Notes: generated from the sequence alone by a model not told the origin. Positions 10,420-20,783 are shown, counted from the stretch's first letter. The stretch: DNA of 51,259 nt from Rhabdochromatium marinum (GCF_016583795.1 NZ_NRRS01000014.1:76955-128213); one strand, 5' to 3'. Made by a program: numbers and translations.

Positions 10420-10806
10420 ATGGAGACGAGCACTGAGAATGAGAGCGGGCCCATGACTGAAGACATGAATGACTCTATGCCCGAGCCGGCACCACGCCAC
10501 AGCGCAGAACACGCCACTTTGACCGCCAATGCGCTCAAGGCCATGGCACATCCCCTGCGATGGAAAATTCTCTGTTCACTCGGAGATCGCGAACTCTCGG
10601 TGGGCGAGATTGTCCAGCGCACCGGCACCTCGCAAAGCAACATCTCACAGCATCTGGAACAACTGCGCAACAAGAACATCGTGGTGGCGCGCAAGGATGC
10701 CAATCGGATTTTTTACCGTATTCGCAACGACCAGCTGTTGGATCTGATCGGAATCATGCGCGACGTACTTTGCCCGGCCAATCTCGATGACCGCTATCCA
10801 CAGTAA
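10420..10806 (+). CDS. ArsR-family winged-helix regulator, BigR/SqrR persulfide-sensor-like
   Basis: A 128-residue protein with a winged-helix DNA-binding fold: ALKAMAHPLRWKILCSL, then the recognition region GTSQSNISQHLEQLRNKNIV and wing RKDANRIFYRI. It has exactly two cysteines, Cys52 (KILC) and Cys118 (DVLCP), 66 residues apart. As I recall them, the sensing pairs of SqrR (Cys41/Cys107) and BigR (Cys42/Cys108) have the same spacing, and those proteins share the ILC and CP contexts. Family members repress sulfide-oxidation or detoxification genes until persulfide cross-links the pair. No sqr or sulfurtransferase target is adjacent, so the regulon is unknown. Starts 3 nt after the response regulator. 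Confidence 0.82.
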   Translation: METSTENESGPMTEDMNDSMPEPAPRHSAEHATLTANALKAMAHPLRWKILCSLGDRELSVGEIVQRTGTSQSNISQHLEQLRNKNIVVARKDANRIFYRIRNDQLLDLIGIMRDVLCPANLDDRYPQ

Positions 10807-10839
10807 AAGACTCAAACAGGCCCGCTTACCGAACACATC

Positions 10840-11715
10840 ATGCTAAATCCAAACGAATGGTTCACTGAGATCGCCGAGGATGCCGGCAGCGCCTTTTCCT
10901 TGCGCATCAAGGGCAAGCTGCACGAAGAGCAGACGCCCTATCAAAGCATTGAGGTCTACGACACCGAGACCTTCGGTCATCTGATGGTGATCGACGGCTT
11001 TACCATGCTCAGCAGTCGCGACAATTTCCTTTATCACGATATGCTGTCCCACCCGGTGCTCTTTACCCATCCGGCACCGCGCCGGGTGGCCATCATCGGC
11101 GGCGGTGACTGCGGCACCCTACGCGAAGTGCTGAAACATCAGGAAGTCGAAACCGCCACTCAGATCGACATTGACGAGCGCGTCACCCGGGTCGCCGAAC
11201 AATTCTTTCCGGAGCTGACGGCCAGCAATCAGGACCCGCGCGCCCAGCTGCTGTTCGAGGACGGCATCGCCTGGATTCGCCAGGCAGCCAACAACCATCT
11301 GGATGTGATCATTATCGACAGCACCGACCCGGTCGGCCCGGCCGAAGGCCTGTTCACCGCCGACTTCTACCGCGACTGCTTGAACGCCCTGGCTCCCGGT
11401 GGACTGCTGGTACAGCAAAGCGAATCGCCGCTCTATCACATGGACATCATCCGCAGCATGTACGCCGATCTTGCCAGTGCCGGCTTCGCCGACCGGCGCA
11501 CGCTGTTTTTCCCCCAGAGCATTTATCCTTCTGGCTGGTGGAGCGCCACCATGGCCGCCAAGGACCGCTCTCTGGACGCTTGGCGTCGGGAAGACGCTGA
11601 AGCTGCCCGTTTCACCACCCGTTACTACAACGCGGCTGTGCATCAAGCGGCACTGGCCGCTCCGCAATTTTTTCTCGATGCCATGGCTGAGGCGACGCCA
11701 AGCCCTGCTGTATAG
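10840..11715 (+). CDS. speE: Spermidine synthase (polyamine aminopropyltransferase) SpeE
   Basis: A 291-residue cytosolic enzyme that transfers the aminopropyl group from decarboxylated S-adenosylmethionine to putrescine. Typical features are the N-terminal beta domain, YQSIEVYDTETFGHLMVIDG, the nucleotide-binding VAIIGGGDCGTLREVLKH and the active-site region IIIDSTDPVGPAEGLFT. The N-terminus (NEWFTEI) is family-like. It is convergent with coaE, the two stops being 7 nt apart. No speD is nearby. Confidence 0.93.
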   Translation: MLNPNEWFTEIAEDAGSAFSLRIKGKLHEEQTPYQSIEVYDTETFGHLMVIDGFTMLSSRDNFLYHDMLSHPVLFTHPAPRRVAIIGGGDCGTLREVLKHQEVETATQIDIDERVTRVAEQFFPELTASNQDPRAQLLFEDGIAWIRQAANNHLDVIIIDSTDPVGPAEGLFTADFYRDCLNALAPGGLLVQQSESPLYHMDIIRSMYADLASAGFADRRTLFFPQSIYPSGWWSATMAAKDRSLDAWRREDAEAARFTTRYYNAAVHQAALAAPQFFLDAMAEATPSPAV

Positions 11716-11722
11716 CTGAGAT

Positions 11723-12337
11723 TCAAAGCGCGTCGGCGCCCTGACTGTACTGGCGATAGCGCTGATCCAGTTCCGCCACCCGTGCTGCGAGCTGCTCGGG
11801 CGCGCCTGAATTATCGATCACATCATCGGCTCCCTGGAGCCGGCGCGCGCGATCCACCTGACTGGCCAACACGGCACCAATGGCGTCATCGCTGAGCCCA
11901 TCGCGCGCGCGTACGCGCGCGATCTGCTGAGACTCCGGCACATCCACCACCAGCACCCGATCAACCAGCGCCTGCTGACCAGTCTCAAACAGCAGCGGAA
12001 TGACCAGCAGACTGTAGGGACCTTCAGCCTGATTGCTGCGCGCCAGCATTTCGGCGCGAATCAGCGGGTGCAAAATCGCTTCCAGCTGTCGACGGGCGGC
12101 ACTATCACCAAACACCCGCGCACGCATCCAGGCACGATCCAGAGCACCCTCGACATTGCGCGCCGCAGCGCCAAAGGCGGCAACAATGGCCGGCATCGCC
12201 GCTCCATTGGCAGCTGTTAAGCGATGGGAAATCACATCGGCGTCAATGACAGGAGCCCCGAGCCGCGCGAACTGTTCGGCTACGGTTGACTTGCCACTGC
12301 CGATGCCGCCGGTCAGCGCCACACGCATGCCCGACAT
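11723..12337 (-). CDS. coaE: Dephospho-CoA kinase CoaE
   Basis: A 204-residue P-loop kinase performing the last step of coenzyme A synthesis. Visible features: Walker A in ALTGGIGSGKSTVAEQF, the substrate motif DADVISH, HPLIRAEM and VIPLLFETG. The ATG directly follows the pilD stop without a spacer. Its attachment to pilBCD is the usual gammaproteobacterial arrangement and reflects operon history rather than shared function. Confidence 0.93.
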   Translation of the reverse strand: MSGMRVALTGGIGSGKSTVAEQFARLGAPVIDADVISHRLTAANGAAMPAIVAAFGAAARNVEGALDRAWMRARVFGDSAARRQLEAILHPLIRAEMLARSNQAEGPYSLLVIPLLFETGQQALVDRVLVVDVPESQQIARVRARDGLSDDAIGAVLASQVDRARRLQGADDVIDNSGAPEQLAARVAELDQRYRQYSQGADAL

Positions 12338-13264
12338 TTAACCGAGACCGCTCCAGCGCAGGTAGGCGTCGGTGATTGTCGCTCCCCACAGCAGACTGAT
12401 CCAACCGGCAATGGCCAGAAAGGGGCCGAAGGGCATGGGAGTACGCTGTTGTTGGCGGCCCAGAGCAATAAGTGCGATTCCTACCAAAGCGCCGGGCAGC
12501 GCTGAAAGCAGAATGATCTGCGGCAGCGCCTGCCAGCCCATCCAAGCGCCAAACAGAGCCAGCAGCTTGAAATCCCCCCGTCCCATGCCCTCGCGCCCCG
12601 TGAGCAGACGAAAGACCTGAAACACCGACCACAAGCTGAGATAGCCGGCAAGCGCGCCAATGATCGCTGTCTCAGCCTCGACAAACACGCCGAAAAGACT
12701 GAGCAGCAGCCCCAGCCAGAGCACCGGCAGCGTAATCGAGTCGGGCAGCAATTGAGTGTCAAAATCAATCACAGCCAGCGCGATCATTGACCAGGTAAAG
12801 ACTAGTGCGGCAGCAGCCTGCATGCTAAAACCAAACTGCCACACCACCATCAGACTCAGCACTGCAGTGAGGCTTTCAATCAGCGGGTAACGCAGAGCAA
12901 TGGGTGCGTGACAGGCGGAGCAGCGCCCGCGCAGCAGCAGATAACTCAGCACGGGAATATTTTCCCAGGCGCGAATCGCATGCCCGCAAGCCGGACAATG
13001 CGAGGCTGGACGGGACAGACTTAAAGGTTGGTCGTCATCGGCACTTGGTGCGGGGGCCTGAGCCGCGCGTTGCGGCTGATCATCGGCCATCGAAGCGGCC
13101 GAAGCCTGCAGTTCCGCGCAATCGCGGCGCCACTCAAGTTCCATGATGCGCGGCAAACGCAGGATAACGACATTGAGAAAACTGCCGATTAGAAGGCCGA
13201 AGAGTCCGGTCACCGTGTAAAGCAGCCAGGGACTTTCGGCTAATAGGCGCATCAGTTCGCTCAT
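12338..13264 (-). CDS. pilD: Prepilin leader peptidase / N-methyltransferase PilD
   Basis: A 308-residue polytopic membrane protease that cleaves and N-methylates type IV prepilins and type II secretion pseudopilins. The N-terminal part has the zinc cysteine pairs CPAC and CSAC around AWENIPVLSYLLLRGR. The catalytic aspartates are in DFDTQLLPD and in GMGRGDFKLLA (the GxGD motif). A ~30-residue insertion (residues ~50-80, SADDDQPLS type) precedes the first zinc pair and is longer than in many homologues. Lies between pilC and coaE. Confidence 0.92.
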   Translation of the reverse strand: MSELMRLLAESPWLLYTVTGLFGLLIGSFLNVVILRLPRIMELEWRRDCAELQASAASMADDQPQRAAQAPAPSADDDQPLSLSRPASHCPACGHAIRAWENIPVLSYLLLRGRCSACHAPIALRYPLIESLTAVLSLMVVWQFGFSMQAAAALVFTWSMIALAVIDFDTQLLPDSITLPVLWLGLLLSLFGVFVEAETAIIGALAGYLSLWSVFQVFRLLTGREGMGRGDFKLLALFGAWMGWQALPQIILLSALPGALVGIALIALGRQQQRTPMPFGPFLAIAGWISLLWGATITDAYLRWSGLG

Positions 13265-13300
13265 GCAACCGCCATTGGATGACAGGTGACCACCACGGAC

Positions 13301-14542
13301 TTAAACAACCGCCGCTAGCTTGAAGATTGGCAAATACATGGCAATAATCAGACTGCCTACCAAGCCACCGATGACTACCATGATCAGGGGTTCGAGCAGA
13401 CTGCTCAGCGCATCCACGGCGTTATCGACTTCTTCCTCATAGAAGTCTGCCACCTTGCCCAGCATGGCATCCAACGAGCCGGATTCCTCACCGATGGCAG
13501 TCATTTGAATCACCATGTGTGGAAAAAGATTGCGCTGACGCATGGCCAATTGCAGGCTCTGTCCGGTGGCCACCTCTTCACGCATCTTGAGCACTGCATC
13601 GGAATACACGATGTTTCCTGTGGCGCCGGAGACGGAACTTAGCGCTTCGACCAACGGCACGCCAGCGGCAAACATGGTCGAGAGCGTGCGAGCAAAGCGC
13701 GCAATGGCGGCCTTATTGAGAATCGGGCCGATGATCGCTATTTTGAGTGAGGCGCGGTCAATTAATTCGCGAAATTTGCGCGATTTTTCATGCAGTTTAC
13801 CCACGGCGAAGCCAAATAGTCCCACCCCCATGCCCACTGCCCACCACCATTGGCGCATGAAATCAGAAATTCCAATCACCAACAGGGTGAAAGCCGGCAG
13901 ATCGGCACCAAAACTCGTAAACAAATCCTTAAAGGCGGGGATCACGAACAGCATAATGACTGTTGTCACTACCACAGCGACAATGATAACGGAGGCAGGA
14001 TAAAAGAGTGCCTTTTTGATCTTACCCTTGATAGATTCGGTCTTCTCTTTATAGGTGGCAATTTTATCGAGCAGATCATCGAGCACACCGGCCTGCTCGC
14101 CAGCAGCAACCAGGTTGCACACCAGATCGTCGAAATACTTCGGATGTTTGGCCAAGGCGGAGGCCATGGTGGTACCACTTTCAATATCGCCCTTAATGGT
14201 CAGGATCAGCTCCTGCATTGAGGCATTTTCGTGGCCACGACCAACGATTTCAAAAGACTGTACCAATGGCACACCAGCGGCCATCATGGTCGCGAGTTGG
14301 CGGCTGAAAACCGAGATATCCGCGGCCGTAATTTTCTTCTTGCCACTTCCTAGCAGGGGTTCAGCCTTTTTGCGCACCTTGGTGGGATTCACCCCTTGGC
14401 GGCGCAAATCGGCGCGGATCAGCGCCATATTGGCACCGCGCGTCTCCCCCTTAATCTTGGTGCCCCGCTTGTCGACCCCTTCCCAGGCAAAATTGTAGCT
14501 TTTTTCTACTTTTGGCGATTTTTTTACGGCGGCAACGGCCAT
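13301..14542 (-). CDS. pilC: Type IV pilus inner-membrane platform protein PilC
   Basis: A 413-residue PilC/GspF-family protein with two repeated cytoplasmic helical domains (FSRQLATMMAAGVPLVQSFEI early, FARTLSTMFAAGVPLVEALSSV late), each followed by membrane helices. The N-terminal extension (YNFAWEGVDKRGTKIKGE) is typical of pilus rather than secretion paralogues. PilC couples the PilB motor to pilin polymerisation. It starts 5 nt after the pilB stop. Confidence 0.93.
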   Translation of the reverse strand: MAVAAVKKSPKVEKSYNFAWEGVDKRGTKIKGETRGANMALIRADLRRQGVNPTKVRKKAEPLLGSGKKKITAADISVFSRQLATMMAAGVPLVQSFEIVGRGHENASMQELILTIKGDIESGTTMASALAKHPKYFDDLVCNLVAAGEQAGVLDDLLDKIATYKEKTESIKGKIKKALFYPASVIIVAVVVTTVIMLFVIPAFKDLFTSFGADLPAFTLLVIGISDFMRQWWWAVGMGVGLFGFAVGKLHEKSRKFRELIDRASLKIAIIGPILNKAAIARFARTLSTMFAAGVPLVEALSSVSGATGNIVYSDAVLKMREEVATGQSLQLAMRQRNLFPHMVIQMTAIGEESGSLDAMLGKVADFYEEEVDNAVDALSSLLEPLIMVVIGGLVGSLIIAMYLPIFKLAAVV

Positions 14543-14547
14543 GGTGA

Positions 14548-16263
14548 TTAATCCTTGGTAACCCGGTTGAGTTCTTCAAGGCTGGTCACGCCGGCCTTGA
14601 CTTTGCGCAGACCCGAGAGGCGCAAATCCGCATAGCCTTCCTGATGCGCCTGTTTGGCGAGTTGAATGGAGTTGCCACCTTCCATGATCAGCCGACCCAT
14701 TTCCTCGGAGACCTTGATGATTTGGAAAATTCCCACCCGCCCCTTGTAACCATTGTTGCATTGATCACAACCAACCGGACGATAAATTGTGATCCCTTCA
14801 TCTACTTCTTCCTGAGTGAAGCCTTCCTCAAGCAGGGCCTCGGCCGGAATCTGCTCGGCTTGGCGACACACCGGACAGAGCTTGCGCGCGAGTCGCTGCG
14901 CCAGAATCAACAGCACCGAAGAAGCGATGTTAAACGGCGGCACCCCCATGTTAGCCAGACGGGTCAACGACTGGGGGGCGTCATTGGTATGCAGGGTGGA
15001 GAGCACCAAATGGCCGGTTTGGGCCGCCTTAACCGCAATTTCGGCGGTTTCCAGGTCGCGAATCTCGCCCACCATGACGATATCCGGATCCTGGCGCAGG
15101 AAGGCACGCAACGCTTCGGCAAAGGTCAGGCCGCCCTTGGGGTTGAGATTGACCTGATTAATGCCGGCGACCTGAATCTCAACCGGATCCTCGACTGTAG
15201 AGATATTGATGTCCGGCTGGTTGAGGATATTGAGTGCTGTATACAGGGTGACTGTTTTCCCTGAACCCGTTGGGCCGGTGACCAGGATCATGCCATACGG
15301 CTTGGAGATGCCATCGAGAAAGTCTTTGCGTTGTTTTTCATCCATACCAAGACTTTCGATGCCAACCGTGGCTGCGGAGGAATCCAGAATCCGCAGCACC
15401 ACCTTCTCGCCATAGAGCGTCGGCAGGGTATTGACACGAAAATCAATATCGCGCGACCGTGACAACTTGAGCTTAATGCGTCCATCCTGGGGAACACGCC
15501 GCTCGGCAATATTCATCCGCGACATGACCTTGAGCCGCGACACCAGCCGCCCGGCGATGTTCAGCGGCGGATTGGCCACTTCGCGCAACATGCCATCCTG
15601 GCGGAAGCGCACCCGAAAACTCTTCTCGTAGGGTTCAAAATGGATATCTGAGGTGCCACTCGAAATCGCGTCAATCAGAACCTTGTTCACATAGCGCACA
15701 ATAGGCGCATCATCAACATTGGCATCGCTTTCATCGTGACTTTCGCTATCCGGGTTCTGGACATCAATGTTTTCCAGATCAGCATCCGTCACATCAACCC
15801 CACCCGTGGAGGAGGTTCCCTCCAGGGCCTTAATGAGCGCGGTGGCGAGTTTGTCTTCTTCCACCAACACTGAGTCGGTGGCCAGCCCGGTATTGAAGCG
15901 GATCTCATCCAATGCCTGATCATTAGTGGGATCAGAGATGGCCAGAAACAATCGGCTGCCACGGCGAAACAGGGGCAGGGCCCGATGCTTGGTAATCAGC
16001 CGTTCGTCGACCAGGGACAGCGGCAGCGAGGCAAGATCCATCGCGTTCAGATCAAGCAGCGGAACACCAAACTCTTGCGATGCGACCAGCGCGATGCTGC
16101 GGCTGTCCAGCAGCTTTTGCTTGACCAAACACTGCACGAAGGGCTCACGGCGGCGCTGCGCCTCTTCCTGCACCTTGCGCGCCGATTCCTCCGTCAGCAG
16201 TTCATCGCGAATCAGTCGGCGCGCAAGACCTGAGAGATTAATTTCCGACGATTTAGGCGGCAT
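14548..16263 (-). CDS. pilB: Type IV pilus assembly ATPase PilB
   Basis: A 571-residue hexameric extension motor of type IV pili. The MshEN-like N-terminal domain precedes the ATPase core: GPTGSGKTVTLY (Walker A, ~329-340), the Asp box (VEDPVEIQ), Walker B-like DPDIVMVGEIRD and the His box HLVLSTLHTNDAP. Two Cys pairs, CPVC and CDQC, make the zinc site typical of PilB. A variable acidic linker (~175-200, ESHDESDANVDD) separates the domains. First gene of pilBCD-coaE. Confidence 0.95.
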   Translation of the reverse strand: MPPKSSEINLSGLARRLIRDELLTEESARKVQEEAQRRREPFVQCLVKQKLLDSRSIALVASQEFGVPLLDLNAMDLASLPLSLVDERLITKHRALPLFRRGSRLFLAISDPTNDQALDEIRFNTGLATDSVLVEEDKLATALIKALEGTSSTGGVDVTDADLENIDVQNPDSESHDESDANVDDAPIVRYVNKVLIDAISSGTSDIHFEPYEKSFRVRFRQDGMLREVANPPLNIAGRLVSRLKVMSRMNIAERRVPQDGRIKLKLSRSRDIDFRVNTLPTLYGEKVVLRILDSSAATVGIESLGMDEKQRKDFLDGISKPYGMILVTGPTGSGKTVTLYTALNILNQPDINISTVEDPVEIQVAGINQVNLNPKGGLTFAEALRAFLRQDPDIVMVGEIRDLETAEIAVKAAQTGHLVLSTLHTNDAPQSLTRLANMGVPPFNIASSVLLILAQRLARKLCPVCRQAEQIPAEALLEEGFTQEEVDEGITIYRPVGCDQCNNGYKGRVGIFQIIKVSEEMGRLIMEGGNSIQLAKQAHQEGYADLRLSGLRKVKAGVTSLEELNRVTKD

Positions 16264-16439
16264 CGGGTGCTCTTACTGTTTAAGTGCTCCAGGCGCGAAT
16301 CGGCTGGCCAGCGCCGATCACTGCATCCTGCTCCCTATTAGTCTAACCGATCATGAGAAATTCGCCATACTGAGGATCCAAACGCAAACCTGCCTCGGCC
16401 GCACCCCAAAATGAGACCACAGTCAAGAACAAAGCAGGC

Positions 16440-17273
16440 CTAACGGTTGACGCCAAAGGCCAGACGCACGTTATTGGCCACCAGTCCGTTGTCCTTCTGG
16501 TCGCTTTCATTCAGATAAAACTCAAAAATCGTCTCACGGTTCAGCAGCATTTCCTCCCCCACATCCTCAGCCACCTCGTTGGCATGGCAGAAAACACTGG
16601 TATAAGGCGAGTCCGGTTCGCGCGGGTCAGTCACCCATAAATTGGGGGAAATGTGATCCATGAAGCGCAAAAAGCCATAACCTTTGTCTGGGAACCATTT
16701 GGTGCAGACCCCGCGCACGCAGGAGCCGGGCTTGCCCCAATCATTGCGGGGCTCATAGTTGACTGGCAACAGATCCGGGATCAGATAGCCGGACCAAAAG
16801 GCATCGACCTGCCGCTGCAATTGGCGTGACACGTTTTTAAAGCCAATCAGTTCCACCCGACAACCGGCGTTCTGCAAGGCCGAGACTACTTGCAGAAAAT
16901 CCCCGTCACCCGTGACCAGAATCACCTGCTCCAGCTTGCCAGCCTGCAACATGGCATCCACAGCCATATCCAGATCGGCATTGGCCTTGGTGGACACAAT
17001 GCCATTCTCATCAGTATAGCGGCGCACATGCTTAACGGTGATTTTCCAGCCGTAATCCCGCACCATTTGCTGATAAGCACGCGATTTCTTGGCATAGTCA
17101 TAATCTTCGCGCGCGCGTTCACTGTCGAAGGCCAGATAGGTATTCAGGCGCTGCAAGGGACCATTGCCACGCCCGGCAAAACGGCGCAATACGTCATAGC
17201 GCATCTGATAACCGCCGTTGTAACGTACATTTTCAGCGTCCACAAATACGCCGACACGTTGAGAAGAATACAA
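16440..17273 (-). CDS. NYN-domain (LabA/DUF88-like) protein with C-terminal cold-shock-like domain
   Basis: A 277-residue protein. The N-terminal PIN-like NYN domain has the acidic residues expected of a nuclease site: VFVDAENV, NADLDMAVDAM and VTGDGDFL. From ~185 the sequence changes to a cold-shock/S1-like fold: CTKWFPDKGYGFLRF matches the RNP1-type motif, then SVFCHANEV and a closing NNVRLAF. An RNA-binding or RNA-cleaving role is inferred. The start is TTG at 17273, supported by AGAGGA 9 nt upstream; an in-frame TAG lies just before. About 175 nt separate it from pilB, in which I see no clear signal. Confidence 0.82.
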   Translation of the reverse strand: MYSSQRVGVFVDAENVRYNGGYQMRYDVLRRFAGRGNGPLQRLNTYLAFDSERAREDYDYAKKSRAYQQMVRDYGWKITVKHVRRYTDENGIVSTKANADLDMAVDAMLQAGKLEQVILVTGDGDFLQVVSALQNAGCRVELIGFKNVSRQLQRQVDAFWSGYLIPDLLPVNYEPRNDWGKPGSCVRGVCTKWFPDKGYGFLRFMDHISPNLWVTDPREPDSPYTSVFCHANEVAEDVGEEMLLNRETIFEFYLNESDQKDNGLVANNVRLAFGVNR

Positions 17274-17290
17274 AGATAGCGTCCTCTAAG

Positions 17291-17322
17291 CAAAAACAGA
17301 AACGCCGCCCTGGGGGCGGCGT
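17291..17322 (-). terminator. Rho-independent terminator downstream of acs
   Basis: A 9-bp G+C-rich stem (ACGCCGCCC / GGGCGGCGT, 3-nt loop) lies at 17302-17322. On the minus strand it is followed by TTCTGTTTTTG. It sits 100 nt past the acs stop and just before the NYN gene start, separating the two units. Confidence 0.8.
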
Positions 17323-17421
17323 GTTGATTCAAGTTCGATTTTAATCCGTTATCGTCATACGAAACGACCTGGCAACGACTGAACAGCCACTGCCAAGTCG
17401 CTGAGGAGACCAAACGACCAT

Positions 17422-19368
17422 TTAATTATTAGCGCGATGATCGATCAAATCATCCACCACAGTCGGATCGGCCAGGGTCGAGGTATCACCCAGCGCGGCG
17501 ATCTCATTGGCAGCAATTTTGCGCAAAATGCGCCGCATGATTTTACCCGAACGGGTCTTGGGCAAACCCGGTGCCCATTGAATAATATCCACTGTAGCAA
17601 TGGGGCCAATTTCAGTCCGCACCAGCTTGATCAATTCCTGTTTGAGTTCGTCACTGGGTTGCACACCACTCATGGGCGTCACATAGGCATAGATGCCTTG
17701 GCCTTTGATGTCATGCGGATAACCGACCACCGCTGCTTCAGCTACGGCGTCATGCAACACCAGCGCGGATTCAATCTCGGCGGTGCCCAAACGATGGCCT
17801 GACACATTGAGCACATCATCAATGCGGCCCGTAATCCAGTAATAGCCATCGGCATCGCGCCGTGCGCCATCACCAGAGAAGTAATAGCCGGGATACTGTT
17901 TGAAATAGGTGTCAATGAACCGCTGATGATCGCCATAGACGCTGCGCATCTGCCCTGGCCAGGGTCGGGTAATGACCAGAGCCCCCTCACCGGCGCCTTC
18001 AATCATGGTGCCCTCAGCGGCATCGACCAGCGCTGGCACCACGCCAAAGAAGGGCCGCGTGGCGGAACCGGGTTTCAGCGGCGTCGCACCCGGCAACGGG
18101 GTGATCAGATGCCCGCCGGTTTCGGTCTGCCACCAGGTATCCACCACCGGGCAGCGGCTGTCGCCTACCACCTGGTAGTACCACTCCCAGGCCTCGGGAT
18201 TGATCGGCTCGCCCACAGTGCCAAGAATGCGCAGTGAGGTGCGTGAGGTAGATTTGACCGGATCGGTCCCGGCGCGCATCAAGGCACGAATGGCGGTGGG
18301 GGCGGTGTAGAAAATATTGACCTGATGCTTGTCCACCACCTGCCAGAAGCGCGAGTTGTCGGGGTAATTCGGCACCCCTTCGAACATCAGCGTCTTAGCA
18401 CCATTGGCGAGCGGTCCATAGACGATGTAGGTATGCCCGGTGACCCAGCCGACATCGGCGGTGCACCAGTACATCTCACCCTCCTGGTAGTCGAAGGCGT
18501 AGAGATGGGTCATGGCGGCAAACACCAGATAGCCGCCAGTGGTGTGCAGCACACCCTTGGGCTTGCCGGTGGAGCCGGAGGTGTAGAGGATAAACAGTGG
18601 ATCCTCGGCCTCCATGGGCTCAGCTGCACAGTCCACCGAAGCCTCGGCCATCGCCTGGTGATACCAGAGATCGCGCCCCTCGCTCCAGGCGACATCGCCG
18701 CCAGTACGCTGTACCACCAGACAGGTGCTGACATCTGGACATTCCTCCAGCGCCTTGTCCGCGTTCTTCTTCAACGGCACCTGACGCCCACCACGCAGAC
18801 TCTCATCCGCCGTGATCAGCACCCGGCAATCGGAGTCGAGAATCCGATCACGCAGCGAATCGGGCGAGAAACCACCGAAGACCACCGAATGCACAGCGCC
18901 GATGCGCGCGCAGGCCAGCATCGCCACCGCCGCTTCCGGCACCATGGGCATATAGATGCAGACCCGGTCACCCTTCTTCACCCCCCGGGATTTCAGCACA
19001 TTGCCAAGCTTGCACACCTCCGCATGCAGCTCGCGATAGGTCAGGGCGCGATCAACGCCGGGATCATCCCCTTCCCAAACAATGGCGACTTGATCGCCCC
19101 GGGTATCCAGATGACGATCCAGGCAGTTATAGGCCACATTCAAGGTGCCGCCATCAAACCAGCGGATAAACACCTCGTCCGGGCCATAGCTATAATCCAT
19201 CACCTTGTCCCATTTTTTGAACCAGGTAACGAAGCGATCCGCCTGCTCGGCCCAGAAGCCTTGCGGATCATCGACCGAACGCTGATAGAGGCTCTGGTAT
19301 TGGTCATGCCCGATATGGGTGCGTGCGGCAATCTCCGCCGGGACCTCGTAGATTTTTGACTCCGACAT
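17422..19368 (-). CDS. acs: Acetyl-CoA synthetase (AMP-forming)
   Basis: A 648-residue adenylate-forming enzyme making acetyl-CoA from acetate, ATP and CoA. The N-terminal ACS region ([20 protein letters not shown]), the P-loop-like [11 protein letters not shown] (~263-273), the TWWQTETGG acetate pocket, [17 protein letters not shown] and the C-terminal [11 protein letters not shown] with the catalytic/acetylatable Lys are all present. GAGGAGAG lies ahead of the ATG. It allows acetate assimilation, useful to a photoheterotroph. Confidence 0.95.
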   Translation of the reverse strand: MSESKIYEVPAEIAARTHIGHDQYQSLYQRSVDDPQGFWAEQADRFVTWFKKWDKVMDYSYGPDEVFIRWFDGGTLNVAYNCLDRHLDTRGDQVAIVWEGDDPGVDRALTYRELHAEVCKLGNVLKSRGVKKGDRVCIYMPMVPEAAVAMLACARIGAVHSVVFGGFSPDSLRDRILDSDCRVLITADESLRGGRQVPLKKNADKALEECPDVSTCLVVQRTGGDVAWSEGRDLWYHQAMAEASVDCAAEPMEAEDPLFILYTSGSTGKPKGVLHTTGGYLVFAAMTHLYAFDYQEGEMYWCTADVGWVTGHTYIVYGPLANGAKTLMFEGVPNYPDNSRFWQVVDKHQVNIFYTAPTAIRALMRAGTDPVKSTSRTSLRILGTVGEPINPEAWEWYYQVVGDSRCPVVDTWWQTETGGHLITPLPGATPLKPGSATRPFFGVVPALVDAAEGTMIEGAGEGALVITRPWPGQMRSVYGDHQRFIDTYFKQYPGYYFSGDGARRDADGYYWITGRIDDVLNVSGHRLGTAEIESALVLHDAVAEAAVVGYPHDIKGQGIYAYVTPMSGVQPSDELKQELIKLVRTEIGPIATVDIIQWAPGLPKTRSGKIMRRILRKIAANEIAALGDTSTLADPTVVDDLIDHRANN

Positions 19369-19572
19369 TCTAGTAATCTCTCCTCAAGGGGGCGGTGCGA
19401 AGCCGCGATAGCGACTGGATTACGACCGCGAACTATCTCGAATCGCCGCCCCGCCGGCCCGAAAAAACCCAGGCAAACGTCAGGGGGCATGCCGCCATAC
19501 TAAACCTTTCCGTCGGCCGTCGGCCAGCAACTGCGAGACAGCAGCGGATCATCGCTGATCGCTCAGCAGCGG

Positions 19573-20715
19573 CTAGAGCCCCATTTTTTCGAAAAAGCTC
19601 TTGGCCCGATCCAGCCATGAGGTGGAATGCGGACTGTGGCGATCACCACCTGCGGTGAAACTGGCTTCCAGTTCCTGCAGCAACTCCTTCTGCCGATCGG
19701 TCAGATTGATCGGGGTTTCCACCATCACCCGGCAGATCAGATCCCCGACCGGACCACCCCGGACCGGCTTGATACCCTTGCCACGCATGCGAAACATCTT
19801 GCCACTCTGGGTGCCCTGCGGCACCTTGAGCATGACCTTGCCGTTCAGCGTGGGCACTTGGAACTCACCACCCAAGGCAGCGGTAGTAAAGCTGATCGGC
19901 ACTTCGCAGAACAGATTATTGTCATCGCGCTTGAAGATAGGGTGCTCCTGCACCTGCACCTGCACATAGAGATCCCCGGGAGTCCCTCCCTGCTCGCCGA
20001 CTTCACCCTCACCAGCGAGACGGATGCGGTCTCCGGTATCAACCCCGGCCGGCACCTTAACCGACAGGGTTTTCTCTTCGCGCAGCCGCCCGCTCCCGCG
20101 ACACTGACTGCACGCTTCTTCGATAATGTGCCCGGTACCACGACATTGGGGACAGGCCTGCTGGATGGAGAAAAAGCCCTGCTGCATGCGCACCTGCCCC
20201 AGCCCCTGACAGGTCGGGCAGGTCTTGGGCTGGGTGCCGGGCTTGGCACCACTGCCGCCACAGTGGTGACACTCCACCGAGGTGGGAATGCGGATCTTGA
20301 CATCCTTGCCCGCAACGGCCTCCTCCAGTGTGAGGCTCAGGTCATAGCGCAAGTCGGTGCCACGATGCGCACGTCGCCCACCGCCGCGACCGCCACCGAA
20401 GATGTCGCCGAACACCTCACCGAAAATATCCGAGAAGTTGCCCGCACCGAAGTCACCCGGCCCCGCGCCGCCAAAACCACCCTGAGCACCGCTGACGCCG
20501 GCATGTCCGAACTGATCGTAAGCTGAACGCTTGCGCGGATCCGTTAATACATCATGGGCCTCTTTGGCTTCCTTGAACTTGGCAAGCGCCTCGGTATCAT
20601 CCGGATTGCGATCCGGGTGATACTTCATCGCCAGGCGTCGGAACGCCTTTTTGATGTCCTGCTCGCTCGCATTGCGGCTCAGGCTTAAAATCTCGTAGTA
20701 GTCGCGTTTGGCCAT
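19573..20715 (-). CDS. dnaJ: Chaperone DnaJ (Hsp40)
   Basis: A 380-residue co-chaperone that delivers clients to DnaK and stimulates its ATPase. J domain with the HPD tripeptide ([10 protein letters not shown]), a Gly/Phe-rich linker (~75-115), four CxxCxGxG-type zinc-finger repeats ([32 protein letters not shown]) and the C-terminal substrate-binding domain. It lies downstream of dnaK but behind a terminator-like hairpin. Confidence 0.95.
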   Translation of the reverse strand: MAKRDYYEILSLSRNASEQDIKKAFRRLAMKYHPDRNPDDTEALAKFKEAKEAHDVLTDPRKRSAYDQFGHAGVSGAQGGFGGAGPGDFGAGNFSDIFGEVFGDIFGGGRGGGRRAHRGTDLRYDLSLTLEEAVAGKDVKIRIPTSVECHHCGGSGAKPGTQPKTCPTCQGLGQVRMQQGFFSIQQACPQCRGTGHIIEEACSQCRGSGRLREEKTLSVKVPAGVDTGDRIRLAGEGEVGEQGGTPGDLYVQVQVQEHPIFKRDDNNLFCEVPISFTTAALGGEFQVPTLNGKVMLKVPQGTQSGKMFRMRGKGIKPVRGGPVGDLICRVMVETPINLTDRQKELLQELEASFTAGGDRHSPHSTSWLDRAKSFFEKMGL

Positions 20716-20783
20716 GGTGAAAGTTCAGTGACTACGGTAAATGAATGGCATGCGCGGCGCCGGTTGACAGCGTCGCACAAGTG

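Noticed and set aside
18325-19359. Long plus-strand ORF (344 aa) opposite acs
   Set aside because: Antisense to a well-conserved acs frame; the His/Arg-rich composition reflects reverse reading of a G+C-rich gene.
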